Positions 16,884-26,365 are shown, counted from the first letter of the stretch. The stretch: DNA of 54,924 nt from Blautia sp. (GCA_017515325.1 JAFWGA010000011.1:1-54924); one strand, 5' to 3'. Program-made: numbers and translations. The notes: generated from the letters alone by a model not told the origin.

Positions 16884-17082
16884 GAGATCCTCCTTTTTCC
16901 TCTGGTTCCTTCTCTTAAGCCTCCCGGCTTCTCAGGCTTTTCCTCTTCTGTCCCGGAAAGCTCTCGATAGGGTTTATATGGTATGCACACAACTCACCTG
17001 CCCAACCACGCCGTTTGTAGCGGTGCGAATTCGGCACAGCAAACGAAAGAAAATGCAAGACTTTTATTCGTTTACCCTATTT

Positions 17083-17110
17083 ATTATAATGCATTTCCGA
17101 ATCATGTCAA
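17083..17110 (-). promoter_or_regulatory. strong promoter upstream of the small secreted protein gene
   Basis: On the minus strand TTGACA (17110-17105), a 16-bp spacer and TATAAT (17088-17083). The start of transcription would be near 17076, leaving about 190 nt of leader that includes AAGCCT/AGGCTT and GTGC/GCAC hairpins; no riboswitch class is recognised. Confidence 0.8.
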
Positions 17111-17180
17111 ACGATTTTTGCTGCCGGAAAACCGAATCGCTCATGAAATAACAGGAGCCTCAGAATCCAGGCCGATACAT

Positions 17181-20100
17181 TTATCCACGATAATCCAGGC
17201 AAAGCATCGTCAGATCATCGAACTGCTCCGCTTCTCCGACAAAATCGGCAACTGCGGATCTCACATTTGCCATGATCTCACGAGTCGTCCCGTCCGGCTT
17301 TTTGTTCAGTGCCTCAACCATCCTCGTCGGGCTGAACATCTCGCCATCCTGGTTTTCCGCTTCCGGAATGCCGTCCGTATACAGGAACAGTTTATCTCCT
17401 GGATGCAGCTGCAGGGAATATTCCTTATATTTCATGCCATCCACCGCACCGACGACAAACCCATGCTTATCCTTATAAACAGAAAAGGTATTTCCCTGTT
17501 TGATCACCGGATATTCATGTCCGGCATTCGCTGCCCTCATACGTCCCGTACTGATCTCCAAAATCCCCAGCCAGACTGTGACAAACATTTCCATCTGGTT
17601 ATTGGCGCATACAGCATGATTTGTTCTTGTCAGAATTTCCGCCGCAGACCTGCCTGGTATGGCATTACTCTGCAGAATGGTCTTGGCCATCATCATAAAA
17701 AGGGCGGCAGGAACACCTTTGCCGCTGACATCAGCCATGACGATCGCCAAATGATCCGTATCAATCAGAAAGAAATCAAAAAAGTCACCGCCTACCTCTT
17801 TGGCCGGTTCCATAGTCGCATAGATATCAAATTCTTCCCTTTCCGGAAAGGCAGGGAAAATACCAGGCAGCATGCTTTTCTGTATCTGGCTGGCAGTCTG
17901 CAGCTCCGTGCTGATCCGCTCCTTTTCCACCTCCTCCTGATGTCTTTTTTCCAGCTTGCTCATTCTTCTGCGGACATAGAGTCTGACGCTGGCCGACATT
18001 AAGGTCAGAAGAAGCAAAGTCAAGGGAATATAAAACCAGATCTGCTCATAGAGTGCCTTTTGCTTGATGATTTTTACAGACAGCTGTTCGCTTCCCCTGC
18101 CCATAGGATCTGACAGTTTCAGAACAAAACGATAGATGCCGCCCGGCAGGTTGGTATAATCAGCAGGCAGCAGGTCACTGCGCCTGACGGTGACCGCGTT
18201 CTTGTCAAATCCCTCAAGCTGATAGGAAACCTGCGGATCCAGTAGGGAATAATTGAAGACAAAGCTGGGGATCGTCAGTTTTTTTATCTGGGGCGGCAGG
18301 ATAAATTCTCCGTTTTCGTTGGGATAAACCCAGTTCTCGTCAGCCTCCAGGAAAGGAACCGCCATCTTCAGATCGCTTATCTCTTCATAATCTTTTTCAA
18401 TATTGACTTTTGTCACTCCGGTACTGGCCGCAATATAGAGATCGCCGTCTGCCGTCAATCCGCTGTAGGAATTTGCGGTGGCTATCATGCGAAGTCCGTT
18501 TGCCCGCCCATAATACACTGGTTGGAGTTCCTGATTGTCCAGCAGCTTTTGGGCATGCTCCACATAGATCCCATTGCTGCTGAGAATCCAGACATCACCC
18601 AGACTGTTCTCATACAGGTCAAAATTATTGGCATATGGGAAGTCCTGTATCGTAGTAATCTGACCGTCTGCAGTCATATAAGCAAGCGAATTGCTGGTTA
18701 CAATCCAATAAATCTTCCTCTCCGGATCCGGCTTGATTCGCATAATCACTTCAGAACTCAAGCCATCCATCGTTCCCAGATGCCGACAGCCATCCTCGTC
18801 CAGGATAAAGATGCCTCCGCCATCCGTTCCCAGAATGATCTCCCTGCCGAATCCTTCTGTCACCGTCAGAATCGAGGTATTGGTGATCCCGTCCATCTCC
18901 CCGTAGGTGGCTACGACCTGATTTTCCTCTATCACATTCACTCCGCCTGTACAGGCCACCAGGATTGACCCATCCTGTCTTTCATATACGGTACGGATCA
19001 GATCGGAAACCAGGCCGTCATCCTTGGTAAAGACCGTAACGTCTCCCTGATCAAAGCAGATCAGGCCATATTTTCTCCAGGTTGATATCCATAATCGTTC
19101 CCGACTGTCGATAATAATGGAACGAACCCGGCAGTCCTTCAAAAGCACAGCCAGATCCGAGACCTCAAGGCGCTCCCCTGAAGCCGTCACGATATTTCTG
19201 ACAGGAATACTGGACACCACACCTTTTTTGTCCAGCACCATGAGCCCCGAATCCGTCCCGACAAAAAGACTTTTTCCGTACATACATGTGGAATTTACCA
19301 CATTTTCAGGCAGACTGTATTTCTCATAGATATCCGTAAACTGATTCGGCACTATTTTCATGAGGCCCTGGCGGGTAGAAGTAAACCATAGATTACCCTC
19401 ATAATCCACCATGACACTGCCGACAGAATTATTCATCGGTACGTTTTCCAGCAGTAAAAGGCCTTCCTCTTTGTCAAATACACCGATTCCGTTCCCGGCA
19501 CAGATCCAGAGCCGTCCTTCTATAAACTCAAGGTTTTCCGAATAGACCAGAGGGGAAATGTCTCTCACCCCCATTGCTGCAAAATTCTTCTCCAGATTGC
19601 CGTAATATATCTCCGAGCTCTCAGTTCCAACGTAAACATATCCCGGATTCAGGGGATCAGGCAGCAGACACATGACACCCTTTACACGGATTTCCTCATG
19701 ACTCAGAAAGGAGATGATCCTTCCGTCCTTGATCGTGAACAGATCCCCCAGGTTTGTCAGTCCGTAGATCAGCTGATCCACTCCCATTCTCAGGTCGATC
19801 ACTGAAAGCTCATGGATTCTCTCATCATTCAGGGGAACTACCGCCTTGTCCGGACCGATCATGTCGATCCCGGCTGTGGTGGCGACATAAACCCTGCCGG
19901 AAGTATCTTCCATGATCGCACGGACACCAGCAGCCTGCAATCCATCCAAGGTGCCCCATTTGTGTATTTCTCCCCGCTCCATCACAGCCACTCCGCTGTC
20001 ATTGGTTCCAATCCACAGCCGATCCTGGCTATCCACAAAAAGGCATACCACACTGGAAATGCCATCTGTGGAATCAATCCTTTCAAAGGTATTGCCGTCA

Positions 20101-20396
20101 TAACGAATCAGTCCGCTGTAACTGCCAATCCAGATAAATCCCTCCGGCGTCTCGACGATCGCGTTTGCCTCTGCGGTCGGCAGACCATTGGTATTATCAT
20201 ACAGGACTGCCGAAAACCCCTCACTGCGACCGATGGGATCGATGGAAAGGGTTCTGTTAAAAGCCCCGAATCCGTCCAATGCGCGGGATTGGTATAAGTG
20301 ATACTCTGAAGCAAAAGCCTGCAAAGGCATGAGCATGAAAAGGAGAAGAAAGAAAAAAAGGAAACACCTCCTCCCCATCACCTTCGTGTCCTCCAT
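17181..20396 (-). CDS. membrane sensor phosphatase: beta-propeller, Y_Y_Y domain, TM helix, PP2C/SpoIIE domain
   Basis: 1071 residues. Order: signal peptide (about 1-29); a long series of about 40-residue propeller strands of the 'two-component regulator propeller' kind, with repeated LWIGTNDSG, VYVATTAGI, LWFTSTRQG and LWISTWRKYG (to roughly 690); a Y_Y_Y-type Ig-like domain with SYQLEGFDKNAV and PGGIYRFVLKL; one membrane helix (YIPLTLLLLTLMSASV); a short coiled coil; and a C-terminal SpoIIE/RsbU-type serine phosphatase with GGDFFDFF, MADVSGKGVPAALFM and TDGIPEAEN. The extracellular propeller would sense a ligand and control the cytoplasmic phosphatase. Its start overlaps the stop of the binding-protein gene by 19 nt, placing it at the end of the sugar ABC operon. 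No anti-sigma or STAS partner is adjacent, so the target is unknown. Confidence 0.9.
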   Translation of the reverse strand: MEDTKVMGRRCFLFFFLLLFMLMPLQAFASEYHLYQSRALDGFGAFNRTLSIDPIGRSEGFSAVLYDNTNGLPTAEANAIVETPEGFIWIGSYSGLIRYDGNTFERIDSTDGISSVVCLFVDSQDRLWIGTNDSGVAVMERGEIHKWGTLDGLQAAGVRAIMEDTSGRVYVATTAGIDMIGPDKAVVPLNDERIHELSVIDLRMGVDQLIYGLTNLGDLFTIKDGRIISFLSHEEIRVKGVMCLLPDPLNPGYVYVGTESSEIYYGNLEKNFAAMGVRDISPLVYSENLEFIEGRLWICAGNGIGVFDKEEGLLLLENVPMNNSVGSVMVDYEGNLWFTSTRQGLMKIVPNQFTDIYEKYSLPENVVNSTCMYGKSLFVGTDSGLMVLDKKGVVSSIPVRNIVTASGERLEVSDLAVLLKDCRVRSIIIDSRERLWISTWRKYGLICFDQGDVTVFTKDDGLVSDLIRTVYERQDGSILVACTGGVNVIEENQVVATYGEMDGITNTSILTVTEGFGREIILGTDGGGIFILDEDGCRHLGTMDGLSSEVIMRIKPDPERKIYWIVTSNSLAYMTADGQITTIQDFPYANNFDLYENSLGDVWILSSNGIYVEHAQKLLDNQELQPVYYGRANGLRMIATANSYSGLTADGDLYIAASTGVTKVNIEKDYEEISDLKMAVPFLEADENWVYPNENGEFILPPQIKKLTIPSFVFNYSLLDPQVSYQLEGFDKNAVTVRRSDLLPADYTNLPGGIYRFVLKLSDPMGRGSEQLSVKIIKQKALYEQIWFYIPLTLLLLTLMSASVRLYVRRRMSKLEKRHQEEVEKERISTELQTASQIQKSMLPGIFPAFPEREEFDIYATMEPAKEVGGDFFDFFLIDTDHLAIVMADVSGKGVPAALFMMMAKTILQSNAIPGRSAAEILTRTNHAVCANNQMEMFVTVWLGILEISTGRMRAANAGHEYPVIKQGNTFSVYKDKHGFVVGAVDGMKYKEYSLQLHPGDKLFLYTDGIPEAENQDGEMFSPTRMVEALNKKPDGTTREIMANVRSAVADFVGEAEQFDDLTMLCLDYRG

Positions 20397-21970
20397 CCGA
20401 CAAGGACATAGATTCCCATCAGCACCCAGGCTGCAGCAAGGGTTAAAAGAAGAGCCTTAGATCCGCCAGGCAGAGGACCCAGGTCGTCCCCATCAGGAGA
20501 GGCTGACTGCCCTCCCTGGTCAAGATGGTACAAGGATGAAACACTGTCAAAAAGATCGGTAAAGAAGGCATCATCGATCACAGCCTTACGGCGAACCGAT
20601 TTCACCGTATTCTCCACCAGCTGCCCGGCAGCATCGCGCAGAGAAGCCGACCCATTAAAGACAGGCGTTACAAAGGTGTTCTCCACATGATTCAGAAGCA
20701 GCCTGACCGCATCCAGCTTGACCCGGTAGTGAAGCTCATTGTCAGCGCCGCTCAGAGACAGATAATCCTGATAGGCTTCTGACTCCATGGCCTTACGCGT
20801 CACAGGAGCATAGCCCTCGGTCTGGGAATAAGCAACCTGAACATCATTGCTCAAAAGAAACTGGGCAAAAAGCCAGGAGGCCAGGACCTCCTGCGGATCA
20901 TCCTTGTTGAAGACACAGATAGAAGGACCCTGGGAAATCATCCAGGGATTCTCCGGATCAAACTGAGGAACCGGCCGCACAGCCGTCTCAAATTCCACTA
21001 CCTTCTCGGCACTGATATCCATGAGGGGGGCATCTGTTCCCATCCAGGTGGAACCCGCTGTAGAATCCACAGCAAAAATACACTGTCCGGCATTCAGGAA
21101 ATTTGCCGGATAACCGGAAATCCTGAAGGTGGAAAAGGCTGAGCTTTGCACATGCGGGGCAAGACCTGCAAGCAGCTCCCTGGTTGTGTCATTAAACAGA
21201 AGGATCTCCCCCTCATCCGTAGAATAAGCGGCATCCTTCTGCTTCAGCATCTGGATCATCATATTATCCGTTGACTTATACAGGAAAGGGATCAAAACAT
21301 TCTGCCCATTCAGCTTATAGGTTCCGTCCTGGTTTTTCTCGAGTGCCGCTTCCGACACCTCCCAGACAAAATCCCAGGTCAATACCTGGGGAAGCTCAAA
21401 ACCAAGCTGCTCCACAAAGCTTTTGTTCACATAACAGGCTTCTGTCGATCGCATATAGGGAACCGCGTAATACTGCTCCCCGATCCGGCACTCCTCTAAA
21501 AACTCCGGGATGATCTCCTCCTGCTCAGGCGCGTCATATCTCACCTCAGTCCCGCCCAGGCCATATTTCTCATCGGCAAAAAGGTCATCCAGAGGCACCA
21601 CCACATGATTCCCTGTCAGATAGGTTGCAATATGATCCGGGTAGGTGATGCAGACATTCGGCGTCGTCTTCGTCACGATATTCGTTATGACATCGTTGTA
21701 AATCTTCCCATAGTCCGTATACAGACGTAGATTCACTGTGATATTGGGATACAGGGTCTGAAAATCCTCAATCGCCTTTCCATAGATTTTGGTCTGGTTC
21801 TTGTTCGTATCGTTTTTTGCCCAAAAGGTAATCTCATAGTTTCTCTTATCGTCAAACTCTTCCGGGACAGAAAAGCCTGTCGTATTCTTTGAGCCATGAC
21901 AGCCTGTCAAGCCCAAGGCCAGGCACACACAAGCAAGAGCAAGCCCCATTCCTATCCATCTTTTTTTCAT
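20378..21970 (-). CDS. sugar ABC transporter solute-binding lipoprotein with extra C-terminal TM helix
   Basis: 530 residues. A lipoprotein signal (LGLTGC, acylated Cys24) is followed by a family 1 extracellular solute-binding domain (ITFWAKNDTNKNQTKIYGK start; CUT1/UgpB-like). Unusually for a binding protein, the C-terminus has a Gly/Asp-rich linker and a clear membrane helix (ALLLTLAAAWVLMGIYVLVG) ending in WRTRR, so the protein is anchored at both ends. It follows the two permease genes and overlaps the sensor phosphatase gene by 19 nt, so the two are probably co-translated. The substrate cannot be read; a carbohydrate is likely from the family of ATPase and permeases. Confidence 0.9.
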   Translation of the reverse strand: MKKRWIGMGLALACVCLALGLTGCHGSKNTTGFSVPEEFDDKRNYEITFWAKNDTNKNQTKIYGKAIEDFQTLYPNITVNLRLYTDYGKIYNDVITNIVTKTTPNVCITYPDHIATYLTGNHVVVPLDDLFADEKYGLGGTEVRYDAPEQEEIIPEFLEECRIGEQYYAVPYMRSTEACYVNKSFVEQLGFELPQVLTWDFVWEVSEAALEKNQDGTYKLNGQNVLIPFLYKSTDNMMIQMLKQKDAAYSTDEGEILLFNDTTRELLAGLAPHVQSSAFSTFRISGYPANFLNAGQCIFAVDSTAGSTWMGTDAPLMDISAEKVVEFETAVRPVPQFDPENPWMISQGPSICVFNKDDPQEVLASWLFAQFLLSNDVQVAYSQTEGYAPVTRKAMESEAYQDYLSLSGADNELHYRVKLDAVRLLLNHVENTFVTPVFNGSASLRDAAGQLVENTVKSVRRKAVIDDAFFTDLFDSVSSLYHLDQGGQSASPDGDDLGPLPGGSKALLLTLAAAWVLMGIYVLVGWRTRR

Positions 21971-22842
21971 CCCTTTGTTCCTCCTCTCGACACGCCAGCC
22001 ATTATCTTTTTGTGGAAAAGGAGAAAGAGGACGATCAAAGGCACAGAAATCACGACAACCGCTGCCATCATAGCCGGGATATTGTCCCTGCCAAACCCGT
22101 TCTCCCGAATTTCCTGAATCCCATTGGACACGAGGAAATACGCCTCATCGTCAGTGATCAGCCGAGGCCAGACATAGGAGTTCCAGCATTCTATCACCTT
22201 CAGGATCACAATCGTCACTACGGTGGGCTGACAGATGGGCAGCATCACCTTAAAGAGATATTTCAGGTCCGAAGTACCATCTACCTTGGCAGCCTTATAC
22301 AGTTCATCCGGAATCTGCTCAAAATTTTCCTTTAGAAGATAAATATAGAAAACAGAAGTCACGGAGGGAAGAATCAGTCCCAGAAAAGTATTTCTCAGTC
22401 CCCAGTTTGTAATCGTCACAAAATTCGTAATGACTACCAGCTCATTGGGGATCATCATCAGCGCCAGAAATAGAGTAAAAAGCAGATTTTTCCCCTTAAA
22501 ATTCAGCCTGGCAAAGGCAAAGGCCGCAAAAACAATGACCATCAGCATCAGGCCTGTCGTAATAACCGTAAAGATCAGAGTATTCCCAAAATACCTGCCC
22601 AGGGAAACTGTAGTAAAGGCATCCTTATAATTCTGCAGAGTAGGCGAGGCGGTATAAAGCCTGGGAATATATTCCGAGTTGTAGGCACCGTAGCTTTTTA
22701 CCGAGGTCAGGATCATCCAGTAGAAGGGAAACAGTACGATCAGCCCCCAGAGAAAGAGCAGAATGTAGGTTACCGTCTTCCTGATGGCATACCGTCTTTT
22801 TGCGCTACTCTCAATCTTCAAAAAATCTTCCTGTTTTTCCAT
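21967..22842 (-). CDS. carbohydrate ABC transporter permease (MalG-like)
   Basis: 291 residues with six predicted membrane helices and the EAA loop typical of importers (DELYKAAKVDGTSDLKYLFKVMLP region), ending in the KIMAGVSRGGTKG tail common to MalG/UgpE-type subunits. The stop overlaps the start of the binding-protein gene by 4 nt, and the gene follows the other permease after 8 nt. It forms the inner-membrane pore together with that permease. Confidence 0.93.
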   Translation of the reverse strand: MEKQEDFLKIESSAKRRYAIRKTVTYILLFLWGLIVLFPFYWMILTSVKSYGAYNSEYIPRLYTASPTLQNYKDAFTTVSLGRYFGNTLIFTVITTGLMLMVIVFAAFAFARLNFKGKNLLFTLFLALMMIPNELVVITNFVTITNWGLRNTFLGLILPSVTSVFYIYLLKENFEQIPDELYKAAKVDGTSDLKYLFKVMLPICQPTVVTIVILKVIECWNSYVWPRLITDDEAYFLVSNGIQEIRENGFGRDNIPAMMAAVVVISVPLIVLFLLFHKKIMAGVSRGGTKG

Positions 22843-22850
22843 AGGTCACC

Positions 22851-23744
22851 TCAAGAGGAAAAAACGCTTTTTTTGCGTATAAGCAGATTGATACAGGTGA
22901 TGGTCAGAACGATGGCAAACAAGATCAGGGCAGCCGCCGAGGCATAGGAGGGATATCCGCCACTGTCCCCGTAGAGCATGTCGTAGACATAGCCGACGAT
23001 GGTATTCATCCCTGCCACGTTCAGATTGGTACCGAAAATGGCTACCACGTCAGAATAGGCCTTAAAGGCACCGATAAAGCCTGTGATAATCAGATAAAAG
23101 ATCATCGGAGAGATCATAGGCAGGGTGATCCGGGTAAAAATACGCAGGTTTTTCGTTCCGTCCACCTTTGCCGCTTTATAGTAATCCGGATTGACAGAAG
23201 CCAGGGCACTGGTCAGAATCAGAATCTTAAAGGGCATGACCACCCAAATGGTATACAGACACATGACGGTCATCTTGGCCCAGTAGGGACCCTCAATGAA
23301 ATCCACAGAAGAACCGCCCAGGGCATGGATGATCAGGTTAACGAAGCCATCCGAATAGGGAGTCTTTTTGAAAAGGATCATAAAAACCAATCCTACCGCC
23401 AGAGTATTCGTCACATAAGGCAGAAAAAAAACCGTCTGGAAGAACTCCTTCAGAAAACGGATAGAATTAAGCCCCACCGAGATCAGGAGGGCAATACCTG
23501 TGGAAACCGGAACCGTGATGATAACCAGGATGAAGGTGTTCTTCAACGCTTGCAGAAAATAGGGATCTCTCAGGACATAGGCATAATTGTATTTTCCCAT
23601 GCCGAAAAAGGTCTGCGAGGCAAAATTATAGCCCTCCTCCACAGAATATATCATGACGTCAAACAAAGGGTATACAAGAAAAACTCCCAGAAAAAGAAGG
23701 GCCGGCAAAAGATACAGCCAGGCTTTTCTATTATTTTTCTCCAT
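22851..23744 (-). CDS. carbohydrate ABC transporter permease (MalF/UgpA-like)
   Basis: 297 residues with the start chosen at 23744, where GGGAGGG lies 7 nt upstream; the frame is open 15 codons further but that would overlap the ATPase gene without a ribosome binding site. It begins MEKNNRKAWLYLLPALLFLG, the usual N-terminus of this subunit, has six membrane helices, and carries the EAA-loop segment PDYYKAAKVDGTKNLRIFTR. It is 13 nt after the ATPase gene and 8 nt before the second permease. Confidence 0.92.
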   Translation of the reverse strand: MEKNNRKAWLYLLPALLFLGVFLVYPLFDVMIYSVEEGYNFASQTFFGMGKYNYAYVLRDPYFLQALKNTFILVIITVPVSTGIALLISVGLNSIRFLKEFFQTVFFLPYVTNTLAVGLVFMILFKKTPYSDGFVNLIIHALGGSSVDFIEGPYWAKMTVMCLYTIWVVMPFKILILTSALASVNPDYYKAAKVDGTKNLRIFTRITLPMISPMIFYLIITGFIGAFKAYSDVVAIFGTNLNVAGMNTIVGYVYDMLYGDSGGYPSYASAAALILFAIVLTITCINLLIRKKSVFSS

Positions 23745-23757
23745 CGCTTCCCTCCCG

Positions 23758-24849
23758 TCACCAGATCCGCTTAGAAGTGACCCGGTCAAACAGCTTCACC
23801 TTAGCAGGCTTCAGGTCAAAGCTCACAAAGCCATCCCGGCCCGTCACCTGAGATTCGGAAGGAATGATCGCCCGAAGCTGGGGGCTTAAACAGGCAGGAT
23901 GCGTTGCCACAATACTGGTATCCCTTCCGGTAACCTCCACAGCACTCAGGCGGCAGGACAATGTTCCCTTTTCCTTCAAGGCAAATCCTTCCGGACGGAT
24001 TCCCACCGTCACCTCCTGGTCCGGCAGCTTCGGCACTTCCATCACGGCTTCTTCACCGATATACAGCATTTCCTTCTTTATTTTTCCTTCAAAGACATTG
24101 ATTGGCGGAGTCCCCAGGAATTTCGCCACAAACAGATTGACCGGCTCATCATAAACCTCCTGGGGTTTGCCGATCTGCTGTACCACTCCCGCCTCCATAA
24201 CAACAATACTGTCGGAGATGCTCATGGCCTCCTCCTGGTCATGGGTGACAAATACCGTGGTGATCCCCGTTTCCCTCTGAATCCGGCGGATCTCCTCCCT
24301 GGTCTGAAGACGAAGCCTGGCGTCAAGATTAGATAAGGGTTCGTCCAGAAGAAGGACGCGGGGCATTTTGACCAGAGCCCGGGCAATCGCCACCCGCTGC
24401 TGCTGCCCACCGGACAGTTCCCGGGGTTTACGGTCCATCAAGGCATCGATCTGGACCAGACTGGCAGCCTCCCGGGCTTTTTCCAGCATTTGCTCTTTAG
24501 AAAGCCTGTCGTCTCCCTTACGGTTCTCCAGCGGGAAGAGGATATTCTGACGGACGGTAAGATGCGGATACAGGGCGTAGCTCTGGAATACCATGCCCAC
24601 CCCTCTGTTCTCCGGCGGCAGTTCGGTCACATCATCCTCGCCAAAGAAAATTTTACCTGATGAAGGCTTTTCCAGGCCGCAGATCATGTTCAGAGTGGTG
24701 CTTTTCCCACAGCCGGAAGGTCCCAGGAGACCAACCAGCTGTCCATCCGGAATCTCAAAGTTAAAATCATTGACCGCTATCACGTCATCATGGATCTTCC
24801 GATTCCGATTGGGATATCGTTTGGTAAGATTTTTCAATACAATTTTCAT
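23758..24849 (-). CDS. ugpC: sugar ABC transporter ATP-binding protein (UgpC/MsmK/MalK type)
   Basis: 363 residues. Walker [10 protein letters not shown] (43-51), signature [15 protein letters not shown], Walker [13 protein letters not shown] and the switch histidine in [10 protein letters not shown] are all present. The C-terminal third has the TOBE-type OB domain of MalK-class subunits ([12 protein letters not shown]). It powers uptake by the two permeases downstream and is the first gene of the five-gene operon. Such ATPases can serve several sugar importers; the dedicated operon suggests a single one here. Confidence 0.94.
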   Translation of the reverse strand: MKIVLKNLTKRYPNRNRKIHDDVIAVNDFNFEIPDGQLVGLLGPSGCGKSTTLNMICGLEKPSSGKIFFGEDDVTELPPENRGVGMVFQSYALYPHLTVRQNILFPLENRKGDDRLSKEQMLEKAREAASLVQIDALMDRKPRELSGGQQQRVAIARALVKMPRVLLLDEPLSNLDARLRLQTREEIRRIQRETGITTVFVTHDQEEAMSISDSIVVMEAGVVQQIGKPQEVYDEPVNLFVAKFLGTPPINVFEGKIKKEMLYIGEEAVMEVPKLPDQEVTVGIRPEGFALKEKGTLSCRLSAVEVTGRDTSIVATHPACLSPQLRAIIPSESQVTGRDGFVSFDLKPAKVKLFDRVTSKRIW

Positions 24850-25146
24850 GATCTGTCATCCTCTTTCTTCATGATAGAAAAGGTGTGTCACACAGTAAAA
24901 AAACAAAATATCTGAATTTTGATTCGTTTTCTGCGCCAGATTTTCCGCCGCTGAAAATGGCATGATTCCGCAGGAAATGCTAGAACATACTATACATTAT
25001 ATGCATTGTACCGTAAAAAAACCATAGTCACAAGCTCATATTTTGTCACATTCCCTTTATTTTTTCTGTATCTTGATGTATAATTCCGAGCAGGAAACAC
25101 TTTTTTGCTTTAACCTGGAAAGATTTTCAATAAGGAGGAAGAATCT
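24850..25146. promoter_or_regulatory. divergent control region: sugar ABC operon / XRE regulator
   Basis: About 300 nt. For the minus-strand operon, TTTACG, 17 bp, TATAGT is a plausible promoter, with an overlapping TATAAT 6-8 bp upstream; they fall near 24988-25020. The palindrome GTGTGTCACAC near 24884 lies in the operon leader and could be an operator. For the plus strand, TATAAT at 25079-25084 precedes the XRE gene, but its -35 is poor. AAGGAGG sits 8 nt before the XRE start. Confidence 0.45.
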
Positions 25147-25578
25147 ATGCCAGCAGAAACAAAAGAAGTAAATCTATTTTTTAAGGATCTGGATTCAGAC
25201 CATAAAAAGGCTCTTCAGCAAGAACGCAGGGATTCCAATAAAGAATGGCTGCTCAGTGTCGGACGCAGACTCAAATGCGCCAGAGTCGATGTGGGGATCT
25301 CCCAGCAGGAAACCACTGATATTCTGCTATGCAGCATCAATCACGCGTCAGACATCGAGACAGGCAATGCTGATTTTAAGATTTCTGAGCTCCGCACTCT
25401 CTGCGAAACCTATCATTGCACTCCAAATGATATTCTTGGGTATGGAAGCCTTTCCTCTGTCGATATCGACATCAACAGCACGATCAGTAAATTATCTCCC
25501 AGGCAAAAAGAACGCCTCCTGTCCTATGTGAAGCTTCTGAGCGAAGATCTGTGTTATATTCCGGAATCTGAATCATAA
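25147..25578 (+). CDS. XRE-family HTH transcriptional regulator
   Basis: 143 residues. A lambda-repressor-like helix-turn-helix spans about residues 37-95 (VGRRLKCARVDVGISQQETTD ... SDIETGNADFKISELRTLCE). An N-terminal extension of about 35 residues precedes it, and a short C-terminal helical stretch (SPRQKERLLSYVKLLSED) follows. It is divergent from the sugar ABC operon and could regulate it, but it may equally act elsewhere. The NUDIX gene follows after 53 nt in the same direction. Confidence 0.88.
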   Translation: MPAETKEVNLFFKDLDSDHKKALQQERRDSNKEWLLSVGRRLKCARVDVGISQQETTDILLCSINHASDIETGNADFKISELRTLCETYHCTPNDILGYGSLSSVDIDINSTISKLSPRQKERLLSYVKLLSEDLCYIPESES

Positions 25579-25631
25579 ACTTTTTTTGTACATCGTACGC
25601 ATCCATCTCGGACAGAAAAGGAAAGATCCAC

Positions 25632-26129
25632 ATGGTCAAACATTTTATCCTCACGACTCTGTGTTATATCCGTAAAAACGGGAAAATACTTATGTTATAT
25701 CGAAATAAGAAGGAAAACGATCTGAATCAGGGAAAATGGGTCGGCGTCGGCGGAAAGTTTGAGGAGGGAGAAACACCGGATCAATGCCTGATCCGCGAAG
25801 TATTTGAAGAAACCGGCCTCACCCTCACCCGTTTTCATCTTCACGGTGTCGTTACCTTTGTCTCCGATACCTGGGATAATGAATATATGTTCCTGTATAC
25901 CGGAACAGAATATAGCGGGGAACTGTCCCCGGACTGCCAGGAGGGGATTCTGCGCTGGATCGATGAGGATAAGATTCTTTCCCTGCCCATGTGGGAGGGC
26001 GACCACTATTTTCTAAAGCCGCTTCTGGACGGCCAGGATCACATCGATTTGAAGGTACGCTACCAGGGCGACCGTCTGGTAAGTGTCAGCTCTGGTCTTT
26101 CCGAAGCGCCGCAAAAAAAACACTTGTAA
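25632..26129 (+). CDS. NUDIX hydrolase, MutT-like (8-oxo-dGTP diphosphatase type)
   Basis: 165 residues. The Nudix box is complete: GKFEEGETPDQCLIREVFEE followed by TGL (41-63), matching GX5EX7REUXEEXGU. The N-terminal LTTLCYIRKNGKILMLYRNK and the following LNQGKWVGVGGK resemble the MutT/NUDT1-like subfamily of Firmicutes that hydrolyses oxidised or non-canonical nucleotides. An AAAGGAAAG ribosome binding site lies 8 nt upstream. The substrate is inferred. Confidence 0.88.
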   Translation: MVKHFILTTLCYIRKNGKILMLYRNKKENDLNQGKWVGVGGKFEEGETPDQCLIREVFEETGLTLTRFHLHGVVTFVSDTWDNEYMFLYTGTEYSGELSPDCQEGILRWIDEDKILSLPMWEGDHYFLKPLLDGQDHIDLKVRYQGDRLVSVSSGLSEAPQKKHL

Positions 26130-26214
26130 AAATGTACTCTTTATGTCAAAATCTATAGTATGCGAAGAAAGATCTTTCATTTCTTGCGTTTTCTGAACGA
26201 GGAAAGGAGTGCTT

Positions 26215-26343
26215 ATGGATTTTCCCGTCATCGTAGCCGTTGTCGTCTTTTGCGGCATGAGCCTGTTGGCAGTTCTGATCGGAATCATTGCTGCCATCTC
26301 CGCCGTATCCGGCTTTGATAAACCGGACGACAGAGATGAGTAA
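26215..26343 (+). CDS. 42-residue single-pass membrane peptide
   Basis: The frame starts at an ATG preceded by GAGGAAAGGAG with 4-5 nt spacing and ends in TAA just before a strong terminator. It encodes a hydrophobic helix (VIVAVVVFCGMSLLAVLIGI and onward) followed by a charged tail SGFDKPDDRDE. A good ribosome binding site, the hydrophobic/charged pattern and its place before a terminator make it a likely real small protein. I do not know its function. Confidence 0.65.
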   Translation: MDFPVIVAVVVFCGMSLLAVLIGIIAAISAVSGFDKPDDRDE

Positions 26344-26365
26344 AGAATAAGATTTTTCCGAAAAA

